Origin: Sarcocystis neurona
Lineage: Eukaryota > Apicomplexa > Conoidasida > Eucoccidiorida > Sarcocystidae
DNA length: 64,000 nt
Assembly (NCBI GenBank): GCA_000727475.1
Contig: KL647294.1
Span: forward strand, 205,758 to 269,757
Direction: 5' to 3'
The notes below the pieces were generated by a model, which was given only the letters and a program-made list of their open reading frames with translations, was not told the origin of the DNA and made no database searches. Made by a program: the position numbers and the translations under genes. Positions 36,998-47,721 of this stretch are shown in pieces. Positions within the stretch are counted from its first letter, which is position 1; every line of letters begins with the position of its first letter.

Positions 36998-37750
36998 ATG
37001 CTAAAGATATATCTTGCGTTGTGTCTACTTGCGTACAGCCATGCCTTTCGGACTCTTGTTCTTCATTCCACACGCATAAGTCTCTCAGGGATAAAGTCTC
37101 CCTTGAGGCCCCGGTTCAAGTAGAAATCTGATTTGACTGACTTGAGTGAAACAGTGGCCGCCGGTGCCTGTCCCTCGAGGGGCTGCATGTGGCCCTGCTT
37201 TCGTGTGCAGACAGACCGCCCGACATACACACATACACGAACCCCACATGTTTGTAGAGATATATGCAGGCTCGGATTGAATTTCCTTGTTGTCAGACGT
37301 AGCATTCTTGTCTGCGGGGAATGCGGTACGTGCGCGCGGTAGCGCCAATATGTGGTCTGCAGAAAGTAAAGATCTTCGACTGTTCTACTGGAGTGTTGTG
37401 TGTCTGGTGGTGTTTGGGCATACCGCCACGTATATACACGTTTACACAGATACGCGTGTGTGGATCAGCCTTCATAATTTTACGCAAAACATCCCCGCGA
37501 AGACTTAATGCTAAGCGAGCCGCTACAGGCCTCGATTGAATGCGGTCGTGTTCTCTCATGAGCTGCACACTCATGGGGCGAGCTGTGCAGCAGATTTGTC
37601 CAAGAAAGGTAAGTCGGAAAAACAAGCTTTTCCCCAGCTTCACTCGCAGAAAAATTTTTTATTCTTCGAGCCACGTTGATACCTGGTGCCGCGAACTCTC
37701 CTTATTCCATACTACGAGAATTTAAGGAAACAACTGCGAAAGTTAGGTGA
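36998..37750 (+). CDS. Candidate small protein with signal plus transit-like leader
   Basis: The first exon 36998-37119 begins MLKIYLALCLLAYSHA, a clear signal peptide, followed by a basic Ser/Thr-rich stretch (FRTLVLHSTRISL) like an apicoplast bipartite leader. It joins in phase 2 to 37529-37608, which ends at a strong GTAAGT donor. That can join in phase 1 to 37638 or 37650, giving a terminal exon (FFILRATLIPGAANS) with stop TGA at 37748-37750. The last intron would be only 29 or 41 nt, so that join is doubtful; reading straight through also stays open for some 20 codons. The mature part is not recognised. Targeting is inferred only from leader composition. Confidence 0.4.
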
Positions 37751-37933
37751 TTTTGTACTGGTAGCAGTTATAGCAACATAGGCGGGTAAACAGTTTTACA
37801 AAAACGACGCGAAAGTAACACGCACCTTACCACAGTAGACTACGCCACATGGTGTAACGAGGCGTTCCAGAAACATAAATACACTTATTCGCACAAAGAA
37901 GAGCGCACGTGTACTCAGAACAGGGAACTTCTG

Positions 37934-38272
37934 ATGACGGTAGGTGTGATCACGGGGCGACGCAACATGTCCAGGACTATTTTCCGTAAAGAAAGTATCG
38001 TTGAACTGTTGTTGTTGCTCGCAGTGCCGCTGCCATTACATAAAGGGTTCAGACTGCTACAGGTTCTGTGTGCTGTTGCTAAGTGCTCGAGGGTTGCAGC
38101 TGCGCTGCCACGCGCGGCAAGGCAACACCTGGTCTTGCGGCGCATAGTTTTGGATCTAGAGTTTATGCGGTATGCGGCTCTCGACGTATCTATGCTGCAA
38201 GACACTCAACTCCTCACACCGTTCCTTCAAGTGCAGCAGACGTTCAGCTTCCCTCCTCCGCTGCCGTTTTGA
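37934..38272 (+). CDS. Unrecognised 112-codon open frame
   Basis: Single open frame with ATG start (MTVGVITGRRNMSRTIF) and TGA stop, without low-complexity sequence. It is Leu-rich with basic patches and has no signal peptide or known motif. The opposite strand is also open and reads coiled-coil-like (REAERLLHLKERCEEL, minus ~38290-38160), so the coding strand is uncertain. It could be non-coding. 38273-38885 holds nothing I can support. Confidence 0.25.
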   Translation: MTVGVITGRRNMSRTIFRKESIVELLLLLAVPLPLHKGFRLLQVLCAVAKCSRVAAALPRAARQHLVLRRIVLDLEFMRYAALDVSMLQDTQLLTPFLQVQQTFSFPPPLPF

Positions 38273-38885
38273 CGGGTCAGAGTGTTTACGCCCACGTGTT
38301 CCAAAACCGCAGTGTGACACAAATGGAAACGCCCTAACATCACGCCTGTTCGCAGATAGTCGTGTCTGCCCTCCTCGTGTGCCACTGCGCACCATGGGCC
38401 GGCCCCCCGAAGGAGATACGTGCTTTAATTATTCTAGTTTTTTGTCCTGTATCCCCTCAAAGATGTCTGTTTGCTCTCTTGGCTGCAGTGCACTTAAAAC
38501 GTGTCGACCAACTGCCACGTCTATGACACCTTAAGGCTGCAATGTCCACGGTGCGACATGTATTTCGCGGAGATCGTCAGAGCCTCGTTGAGTCTGTTTT
38601 TTAGGAAACCGTCTACGGTACGCACTTCCGACGCATGTTCGATTCGCGTTTCCCAGCTTGTGTGGATCTGTCGAAGACAGTTCTTGCAATAATCTGTGTG
38701 CCCCTTCTATGGTTTACGCGCGTTTTCCCAAATTCGAACCGGAAAAGCTTTCTTTGAAGACTTTCACGATCGAAGCATTAGAGACGCATAACTGTACGTA
38801 AAAGAACGCAGATAGTCTGCGCGCTTACGGTGTGGGATTCGCTGCTCCATCATGTCTACTTGAAGCGTCTGGTGGCATCCGTGCA

Positions 38886-40406
38886 CTAATCGCTCGGCTC
38901 AACGATCTCTTCAACCTCTGCTTCTACAGCCAGGGGTGTTTCTTCGCTGTTGACTGCGGCTCTGACTGCTTCTGTGGCTTCGTTGCGCAGTATCCCTCCA
39001 AGTGTGTCCGAAGCCGCTTCTTCGATGAAGTAGACGTCTTCAGCCGTTTTTTGCGCTTCTTCGGTCTCTTCATCCGCAGAAGGCGGCACGGCTCGCAGTC
39101 TTCTAATCTCATCAGCACTCAGGTAGTGAGGCTCGATCTCTTCAGTGCGGACAATGCCAGCACAAATTCCTCCAGAGCTGCGGCTTGCCTGTGCACCGGG
39201 TTGCTGCTGCTCGCCAGGAACCCCGCAGGTGGATCCGCAGCACACTTGTTCTTCAGGGCGTACGCGGCGATATTCATGTATGTATTCTTCGGGAACCCGA
39301 ACTGTGCCGCTGGGAGAAGCAACTTCCAGAACGTGCTGTTCTTCTACTACAATTCCGTCCTCTGTTGCACCTGGAATGGCTTTCCTGACCATTACAGCAG
39401 GCATTTCTTTGACTGCCTGCACTGGGTAGGGCACAATAAGTGGCGCCGGACATTCAAGTGACACATCGAAAACCGGTACAAAGCGTTCCACATGCACAAT
39501 CTTCTCAACCGGAGTCCACACGTACTTAACAGTGTCCACATATTTGGGTACTTCAATGATTTTGGGTACTTTCTTCTCAACTGTATCAACTACGACTTCC
39601 CGTTCCACAACGCGGTCCACAAACTTCACTTGAGGGACTTCTACTTCGATGACTTCTTGCTTGCCCACATATTTGACCACCGGTCTGGGCACTTCCCGTA
39701 TCTCCCACTTGGGCACGAACTTGTGCGTAAAGCCAGTGACAATGGGAACCACCACCTCGGTTTCCACGTATTTGAACTGCTTGATATCGAAATCTTCGCG
39801 TTCTGCCTGAATGTGCATAACCGGTACTTCGTGTTCCACCCCCTGGTTGAACACCTTCGGTTTCACTGCATCAAGCACGTCAACCTGGGGCACTTCGATA
39901 ATTTTGTCGCGACGATGAACCTCCTGAATAACCGGCACAGGCACGATCGGTTGTCCGCAGGTGAGCTGCAACTTCCCCTCCCGCGTCCAACGCCACAGGT
40001 ACTGCTCATCCCCGCTGGGCGGGAACATGCTTTCTGTTGTCGACGGTGTTTGGTACCCAGGGCAGCAAGGCGAAAAGGACAACAGCTGTCCCCAAGTAGA
40101 CTGAGTTGGTTCCTCTGGAGCGTGCCACTCAGACATTCCAAACGGCAGCTGCACCATCCCTCCCATCGTTGACTGAGCGTACAACGTGGTGGGTTCTCCG
40201 GCCATCATGCTTCCATGCATCATTCCTTGTGGTAAACCACTGAGGGGAGGACTTGAACTTGCCAGTCCAGCCCACAGATCAACTCCCTGCTGTTGCTGCT
40301 CCTGACCGTGCTGCTCCGTAGTGTCGCCTGCCTGACCCGCCATATAGGGGGCTTGCCCTCCTGCCGCGGTAGCAGGAGCCGCAGCTGCTTCCGCTGCCTG
40401 ATCCAT
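38886..40406 (-). CDS. Alveolin-family inner membrane complex protein
   Basis: Single-exon 506-residue protein. Residues ~153-335 form an alveolin repeat domain: short Val/Pro motifs with alternating charge such as IIEVPQVDV, EVPVMHIQ, EIREVPRPVVKYV, VIEVEVPQVKFVD and KIIEVPKYVDTVKYV. This is diagnostic of the subpellicular network of intermediate filaments under the inner membrane complex of alveolates. The N-terminus (1-130) is Ala/Gln/Gly/Met-rich. The C-terminal part contains QVCCGSTCG (~388-394), a cysteine cluster typical of palmitoylated IMC proteins, and an acidic tail. The ATG at 40406 is the first after an in-frame stop near 40473. No intron is needed. The family is certain; which numbered IMC/alveolin it corresponds to is not. 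Confidence 0.93.
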   Translation of the reverse strand: MDQAAEAAAAPATAAGGQAPYMAGQAGDTTEQHGQEQQQQGVDLWAGLASSSPPLSGLPQGMMHGSMMAGEPTTLYAQSTMGGMVQLPFGMSEWHAPEEPTQSTWGQLLSFSPCCPGYQTPSTTESMFPPSGDEQYLWRWTREGKLQLTCGQPIVPVPVIQEVHRRDKIIEVPQVDVLDAVKPKVFNQGVEHEVPVMHIQAEREDFDIKQFKYVETEVVVPIVTGFTHKFVPKWEIREVPRPVVKYVGKQEVIEVEVPQVKFVDRVVEREVVVDTVEKKVPKIIEVPKYVDTVKYVWTPVEKIVHVERFVPVFDVSLECPAPLIVPYPVQAVKEMPAVMVRKAIPGATEDGIVVEEQHVLEVASPSGTVRVPEEYIHEYRRVRPEEQVCCGSTCGVPGEQQQPGAQASRSSGGICAGIVRTEEIEPHYLSADEIRRLRAVPPSADEETEEAQKTAEDVYFIEEAASDTLGGILRNEATEAVRAAVNSEETPLAVEAEVEEIVEPSD

Positions 40407-40946
40407 GCCCTCTCTCCCTGAAAGACCGACAGCAGTAACGAAAACAGTATCTGAATTGGGGCAGTACTGCTGTCAGCCGTAGACACTGAAAATGTGTCTT
40501 CCTGCTGTTTGGTCTCAACCAGTGAGCAGAGAAACTCTGAGACCCCCGCGACTGCCAACAGACGGGAGAGCAGCAAAAGCGCGCAAGAAGCGGCTCCGCC
40601 CGTTTGCTCCAGCCGGTTCCCGCACGGTGGACTCAATGATACTGGCTGAGTGACTATTTCTGGGTGGGGCTCGCACCTGATTTTGATCTCGGTGCAACGA
40701 GGAGGGGAAGCCAGCGACTGTGTAGCGAAGGTAACGAATTGTGCGGAACATTGCATAGGTCTTGAGACTCGCACAAACGGAGGTGAGGCAATGTGGCGCA
40801 TGTAGAAGGCAGAGCTAGCATACAAGCACCAAATAACACTACTAGCAGACCACTACGAGCAAATATTACTAGCGTGTGGGTGCACCTCAAATAGCGCCGC
40901 CTTGGAATTTCGACAATATGCACGTCCGACTGAGGTCGCAGAGAAG

Positions 40947-41568
40947 GAGGACGCGGAAATGTTGACGGATGCTGTAGTGCGGGACCGCTTTTGGAGAAGA
41001 CAAAGCTGCGCTTGTCGGCTCAAAAAACGTTCAGAGATGAAGAAGAAGAAAATGGGCTTGTCGATGGCCCATGGTCAATTGAATGCAGAGCGGCATTTGC
41101 AAAAACACAGAAGGCACTCCGTTTCCGAAATTCGGCTGCGGCCGAAGTACTGCAGCCTGTTGAGATCCTAGCGGAGGGCCCCGCACTTCAGAGTTTTAGT
41201 GTGATTAGCTGTGGAATACTTGCTTTGGTAGACGTGTATGCAGCACGAAGTATCTGTAGTAATCGGCGTGCCTCCGCGGGCTCACCTAAGCGCTTTTCTA
41301 GAGAAATCGGGTCGGAATGCAGGACCCAGGCAAGCACATATATATATATGTACAGATCTCTGTACGTATATAGACTCGGGTTCTGCTCTCGCAGACCGCG
41401 CCAGGTATTGCTAAGCCGCAAGGTACTCGATCGCTGGACGGACCGCTTCCTGCCCTCGAGCGCCAGCAAGGCATTTACTCACAGAATGAGACAGCAAAAC
41501 ACAGTTTGCACCCGGGCGCAGGCTGTGTCAGGACAAAGTGTGCTGAGGACCTGAATCTGGCCCAGTGA
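40947..41568 (+). CDS. Candidate two-exon fragment, unrecognised
   Basis: An open segment after an acceptor-like CGCAG at ~40946 reads KTFRDEEEENGLVDGPW and PVEILAEGPALQ. It can splice in phase 0 at GTAGAC (41228) or GTGATT (41201) to an exon 41395-41568 (acceptor CTCGCAG). That exon reads TAPGIAKPQGTRSLDG and ends in TGA. Neither part is low-complexity. No start codon is in frame, so a 5' exon is missing. It would be divergent from the alveolin gene. 40407-40946 shows no other feature beyond the presumed shared upstream region. No homology is recognised. Confidence 0.35.
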
Positions 41569-44353
41569 ATGAAAATTATCTTCAACAACAATAATGCTCA
41601 GCGTGAATGCACGGAGCACAAATTACCCAATATGTATAGACTGATCGGCAATGTCTAGATCGAAAGGCAACACGATAGCCGGATTGGGCGAATGGTGGCA
41701 CAGCACAGATGATGAGTTCTGCCTCGGCCTTTGTCACGCCATTTGGTGCGACATTTTCGGTGAACTAGAGATATAGGTGAGATAGAATGCGAACCTCACT
41801 CAGTGTGTAGAGTTTGTCTCCACTTTCCGCGCGTAGCGCGTCACAGTTCTTCGGATGAGGCAGCGCACGCCGGCTCCAGGCGCGGGCAGCAACGATCGGG
41901 CGGCTAGCGAAGTTGCTGGATGGGAGCAGGAGCAGCAGCTGCGGCAACAGTTCGAGGGCGTCGTGCCGCAGCGTCGCTAGCAGAAACAGAAGACGCAGAA
42001 CAACACCGCAGGCGATGTTCTTGCAAAACGTGGGAAGGCACCGTAGTCGAAGTCAAGGTGAAAGGACATGGGCACTTGAAAACGAATGCTTGGAGTGGGC
42101 GTCGCGTAGGTATAACTCCCCCACGTAAGTAGTGTAGCGGAGCACCTCGCAAGGAGCAGCGTCGAGACCTATTTCCACGTGTCTGCTGCGGGCACCGCGC
42201 CGCCACGAGTGAGCGTCCTCACTCGAAGACGGGGACGTAGTTTCAGCCGTGCTCCCCAGTCCGCACGGCGGCACCAACACGAGGCGGGGGCAGTAGCAGA
42301 ACTGAACGACCAACAGCATCGTCGATGAGCAACCACAGCAATGGCTGCGAGCACGACTTCCTTTACTGATTTGAACAGGCCTATTACGACACGCGCACGT
42401 GCCGCGGCGCCTGCAGCAGGCCTACTGTGCGCTCCAGCACAACGAATGTTGTTCAACAAGAAGGCCCGACGATGTGTCGTGGAGTGGAGGGAGGAGTACG
42501 GAAACAGTGAAGAGAGGAAAATGGCCGTAGGACACCCGTGAGTTGGGTCCGTCTTGCAGAGTCCTCTTTGTCAAAGTATATTCGCTTCTCCTTTTCAACA
42601 TGCATGGGCACCAGTCGTATGTTGTGCTCTACCGGTGACCAGAGGAATGGAGAGAAGAAAACATCAAAGTGTGGCCCTGAGGAGGCGACAATGGTGTAAT
42701 AGTAAACACCCAAGTATAGCATCGCCTGAGGGCGACTAAAGTAGGCCGCAGGGAGGAAAAAGTCACTGTCATACCCCCTCGACACATTCTTCTGCAGATG
42801 TTTCAAGGCGGTCACGACAGCCGGATGCCCAGTACAGACTAACGCATTCCCCAAGTACACTGTGTCATCACAGCCTACTTACAGTGCGTATTTCGGGAAA
42901 TAATGGGTTGGGCTGTTGGTCGTGGTCATTATCTACGTGGTCACCTCGTCCTGACGAATTCTCATCCTAATTCTGATACGTTTTGACACTGTACCGTACG
43001 CATCATACTCTGGAGGAAGGGCTAGCCGCTGGGAAGACGACCAACGTGCCATTCGAAGTACAAATCTGCTCGTGCTGGCGGATGGATTGAATCCGTCTAA
43101 TCTCTTCTCTAGAGAGCCACGGCTGCGGTTCGCTGTGCAGTTAATAAAACGTATACAGCGTTCAGGCAAAGTACACGCAGAAATAGGTCGGTGAATGTGT
43201 TACGGCGCATCACATCTCTACCAGCAAGCTTCATGTAAGATTAGCGACAGGAGGGACGACAGAAGGGCCCCCGCCGAAAACCATATCACGACAAATAGCC
43301 TGAAGCAACTGGGGCTTTACGTGTGCTAGAAAGGGCTGCCACTCTGAACTTTCCAGACAATGCTACTCCTCGTCGTAGACGCGCGTACGTGCGATTCACT
43401 TGACGAACACGACGTCAACCGTGTTTCGCATCCGTGTCCCTCTTGCACCTACGCACGCGTTTGAAGCGGCTACAACTGTGTGGCGAAGGAGCGAGAGCAA
43501 ATATATATCCACAGCTAGATCGCTACGGCTACAACTGTGTGGAGAAGGAGTGAGAGCAAACATATATCCACAGGTAGACCGCTACATGTGTATACACTCC
43601 ATTATGGACACGGTCATCTACAATGTGCCCGGTTGTCTGAAGCGGCGCGTGGTAAAACTGGCTTGTCTCTGCCAGAATGAATAACGGCAGCTGCAAGACA
43701 TGCTGCTGGTAGGGTACTGGAGTCTGTCACGGACGCAGACGGCAGTATATAAAATCTGTCACACTGTTGGACCTCTGCTTTGCCAGCAAAAACAACACGT
43801 ACTCGGCGTTAAGGCAGTGTGGAGTCCACGTGTAAGTGGCCACGCTGGAAACACTTCAAAGTAAAAATCTACGACATGCCGTTGGCGTCTTCACCGTGGG
43901 ATATCTTTTTCTTGGGAAGAACATTGTGCATGTGCTGGTGGCAAAGAGGGTCTTTACTCGTGCCAGTTGACTTCTGTCAAGTGTTGCCTACGATGAAGTA
44001 CAGTTCCCTGTCACACGGATCGGTCAGCACGGGCACTTGAATGCGTAAGTTGAAACTGTTAAAAATTTGAAAGCTGTCAAGCGTACTCGATACTTGAAGA
44101 GAACTGGCGACAGTGACGCAAAACTGAACAGAGGACATTCGGTAGACGTTGCCCTGGGCAGGGCCACGTGCATGGAAAACACACTTTAATGTGTAGCCCC
44201 CGGGTAGAGACGGCCGTGGGTTACAGTCTGGCAGTCACCTGTGAATGACTCCGGTCGCTTCTCCTCGGGTGCATTGTCATAGGCGGGTGAACATACTATA
44301 TACATATATATATACAAGAACAACTTTTTCTGGTGAGTGGGAGCACTGGCGTA
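41569..44353. other. Region with small unassigned open segments
   Basis: Unique sequence. Plus 42341-42537 starts MAASTTSFTDLNRP and runs to a GTGAGT donor. Minus 42872-42453 is open and reads HPAVVTALKHLQKN and MLYLGVYYYTIVASSG; it overlaps the former. Plus 43836-43970 reads a possible membrane segment (VGVFTVGYLFLGKNIVHVL) before a TGA. These cannot all be real and none is recognised. A 59-bp tandem duplication lies at 43468-43585. Confidence 0.3.
43468..43585. repeat. 59-bp tandem duplication
   Basis: GGCTACAACTGTGTGG...GCTAC occurs twice, at 43468-43526 and 43527-43585, with a few mismatches. It does not lie in a supported exon. Confidence 0.9.
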
Positions 44354-45132
44354 ATGAGACGTGGAGATACTGGAGAACTCAACTTGCCGCATAGTCTGAG
44401 AGACAAGTTTTCGTGTTTTGTGTTCCACCTCAACAAGCTTTCAGTCAAGGATCATGTCAGAGCAGGCCAGAGTGGACATTCTCCGCGCGGTCGTTGTCTT
44501 GTGTATACCATTCAATTTCAACCAGCCGGCGAGTGGGGAGTTCCACTAGCGCTAGGCGGCAGCCTCATGTGCAGGTTCGTAGGCGGCCCTGGTTGGTCGG
44601 CGCCCCGTCTACGTTAGGAGCTGGACTGAATGAAGTTGTTGTCCTCTTCCTGCGATGCTTTATTTTGTGTGTATTTTGTCAAGTGTTCAGTCATGCTTTG
44701 TTTCAAAAATTCACTTCCCTATTTGATTTACACTTTAACGGACGAGCGTTTCAATCAAGTAAAGAAATGACTTTGCGTCGTTCTGTAGCGCGGGCACTTT
44801 TCGCGTCTCGACAAGTCTACACTACAAAGGCATCTTCAGCTTATTCAAACACTCCGTGCCGTCTGCATTTCGCCTGCTGTTTGCTCACGCTCACTCGCTG
44901 TCCTGGTCTCTGAGGCAGGGACCCTCGTAGAGCAGCTCTGCTGCCAAAGTCAGATCCACAAGTAGTCCATGCGCTGAAGCGCGAGCGGAGTCTCAAACGG
45001 TGGAAGGTGGAAGTTGACGGTTGTCCTATTTATTTGGAGAGGCCTATCCTGACACATTCTGTTGTGGCCCACTTTTGCGACCGAACAGTGAAAGAACAGC
45101 ACTGTGTTTTCTACCGCAGGATCGCCAGTTGA
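44354..45132 (+). CDS. Unrecognised two-exon protein, ~144 residues
   Basis: Exon 1 (44354-44574) begins with ATG (MRRGDTGELNLPHSL) and ends at CAG|GTTCGT. Exon 2 (44919-45132) follows GAGGCAG and ends with TGA. Both are phase 2 and the join keeps the frame open. The product is balanced in composition: VYTIQFQPAGEWGVPLALGG in exon 1, then HALKRERSLKRWKVEVDG and ILTHSVVAHFCDRTVKEQ in exon 2. No signal peptide or membrane span is seen. The second exon lacks an ATG and is supported by phase and composition only. An upstream exon is possible because the frame is open before 44354. No family is recognised. Confidence 0.5.
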
Positions 45133-45431
45133 AACGCTTTGTGCAAGCAGACGGAGCGCCCTACGCTTACCGGTGGTGACAAGTATACAATGGCAACAAG
45201 CGGATGATACAAGTTTCCCCATAGCCGTGTCCTGCCTGGAGGATTATGTTTCCTTATGCTTGTGCTTCGGACGTATCTCGCTCTTTCAGATCACTCTGAT
45301 GCGTACATCCGCGGGGTTGCTTCGCTGTTGTCACGGTCCTCCGCCAGACACACAGTCTGCCGTTATTTGAAAGGAAGTCTAAGAAACCAGATGTTCTTGG
45401 GACGGTTTCATTAAAGGGTTGGAATTACAAG

Positions 45432-47713
45432 ATGAATACAGGTGTTGTCAAACTCCACACGATGGGGAGTGTGCGCGTTCTGCTTGCTGCTCTCGTGCAC
45501 ATCTTGGCTTTGAAACCTGACAGAAGTGAAGCGTGGAGTAGACGACACAATCTCAGTGAGTAAATGTAAAGTGTTCGTGACTTTGAAGGCCACGTTCGAC
45601 TTTCAGCAACGAGAAAAACTCTGTCGGGACGTTTACCGCCAAGCACACTTCAAATGCCTACCGTTTTTATCAAGTGCAGCGTCTTCTGACAAAAATCCTC
45701 CGAGAGTGCAGGAAAACGTTGGGAAGGGCCACCTCAGTGCGCAGAAATCCTTGTTTGCATGAATGCAGGTGTTACTATACCGCCCAGGCCTGTGTCGTCT
45801 TTTGGCGGCATTCCACACGCCCTACAACCAGGTCTCCGTTGGCCTCCTCGTGAAGACAAAAATGACGTACCAGGTCAACAGTTGACTCCACCTGAACTTA
45901 GGACTTTGCGTCCAGTAGATTACGACTCAGAGAATCGTCAACAGGATCACCAAAGCCCCCGTTTCCGGTCAAATTTCGCCCTTTCAGGGGGTACCAGTAA
46001 CCAGGTGCATGTGGAAAACGTTTCACCCGGTATGGATACCGTTCCTCGCGTTGGCGACGCCACCACTAGCGTTACCGAAAGTCGTCATTTCCGAGAAATC
46101 CTATAGGGTGACACAACGTGTGGTATTATCTGATGGTGTACGTTCTTCCGAATGGTGGTGTGCGCACCACGTACAATCTTCGTCGCGTAGTCGGCTGCTC
46201 TACGTCCAGTATCAAATGCTTCATCAGTAAAAATTCCACAGATGTGTCTGAAGAGGACAACTGCAACGTCCACTGCAGCAAAAGCACTAAAGGACGTCAC
46301 GGGCGAGCAACAGGTGTCCCCGGAGGGAACAAGTCAATTGAGTAGTTCCACTGAGCCGCAAAAAGGCTCTTTATGGGAGAAGCGGCAACACCCTGCGTGT
46401 GTGTTCAGAATGTGTGGAGTACCACAACTCGAAGCGCGTATTCCGTTTGACAACCCCTCTTGCGGCCCTTTCAGCTGGCGTCCAACAGCAAGCGAGGGAA
46501 CTCCTCCAGCATTTTGCAGATAATTTTTGCGAAACGTCGGATCCGGTCGATCCATGCGACGCACGGGTAGGACATCGGATACATTGCAGAATAGTCTGCC
46601 TCTTCCACCAACACGGGCAAATAGTGAATCTTGTTTCTCCGTGGATGAGCAACCAAAGTAGACACATGTGCGTTTTTCGATCCCTCTGACTGCGGGCGTT
46701 GCAGGGTGTGAACGTGTTTGACGCTACAGATAACCCCACATGCGGAGCCGCGGTGGAGGCATGGTACGGACAATTGCAGAACTACACGTGAGTGGAGGCC
46801 CTTACAACGTTGAAAGCTGATACACGGATGCGAGCTGGCTTGTGTCCAAACACTTGTAAGAGTTGCACTTTTCCGGTGTTCCATAAAAGTTTGTACCTGC
46901 GTAATGTGCCGCATTATGTAGATACGAGCGCTACTCCGACTGGCATCACCCAGCCACAGGGCATTTCACCCAAGCCTTGTGGAATGACTCGCAGCAGCTT
47001 GGTTGCTATCGGACGAACGGTTGCAGGGCACTAGGGAAGAAAGAAAGGCTGCTTTGCCTATATTCCCCTGCCGGTAACATTGTTGGCCAATATCCTTTCA
47101 CGTGAGCTTGCAAACTCCCACAAACTCGGACGATTCTCTGGGTCTTTGTTATCGCTCCAAGTCCACTTAGTGGCCACTGCTGCACGATCAGTTACCAGTG
47201 GTTGGGTGTGGATTGATACGGCTTCCTTTGTACAGCATCGACCAATGGCAGAGCCTAATAGACAAAGAAGGCCTACAAGTTAAAACAATAGTAGGGCCCT
47301 TCTACGGACCAGGAAGCGAGCAGCCTGGAACTGCCACGTCTACGTCAGGCATTGAAGAACCATCAAGCACTACCACAACGACACGCGGCCCCTCGTATAC
47401 TACTACAACGACGCCCAGACCAACTACCACTGAATCAAGGCCACCAACAACAACTGCTACTACGTCTACGACTACGAGAGGACCGTCAACCACTACCACA
47501 ACAACAACAACAACGACTACGACTACTACTCCAGCTCTTCACGATTTCACTGATGGTCCGCCGAGTGTTAAGATTACGACTTACCTATCGAACAGTGGAT
47601 TCGAAAAACAGCTGCAGCTTTGTAATACTAAAGAAAGCATCGGCACACAGCGAAGCTGGAAGAGAACCCCGGCGCAACAAACCCCGAGAGGAGTGCTGTT
47701 GCCACACTGTTGA
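45432..47713 (+). CDS. Secreted CAP/SCP-domain protein with Thr-rich tail
   Basis: Exon 1 (45432-45555) encodes a signal peptide (MGSVRVLLAALVHILAL) and ends at GTGAGT. It joins in phase 1 to 45769, a linker exon to ~46030-46100. A short exon ~46242-46313 is likely. The CAP domain is on 46409-46566 (CVEYHNSKR, the first CAP helix), 46705-46787 (GVNVFDATDNPTCGAAVEAWY) and 46922-47101 (TGHFTQALW, the CAP1 signature, and LLCLYSPAGN, the CAP2 signature). The last exon 47236-47713 (phase 2) carries Thr/Pro-rich strings, a probable O-glycosylated mucin-like stalk, then a Cys-containing end. Joins after 46409 are phase-consistent; the linker exon end is unresolved. Probably a secreted or surface CAP protein; coccidian surface antigens (SAG) of Eimeria are distant CAP relatives, but this one keeps the classical CAP signatures. 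Confidence 0.83.
47370..47540 (+). repeat. ACN/ACA Thr-codon repeat (mucin-like)
   Basis: Degenerate ACx codons encode long Thr runs interrupted by Pro, Arg-Gly-Pro and Glu-Ser, inside the last exon of the first CAP gene. Mixed Thr codons argue for selection on the protein and not for simple DNA slippage. Confidence 0.8.
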
Positions 47714-47721
47714 CTTCGGCA

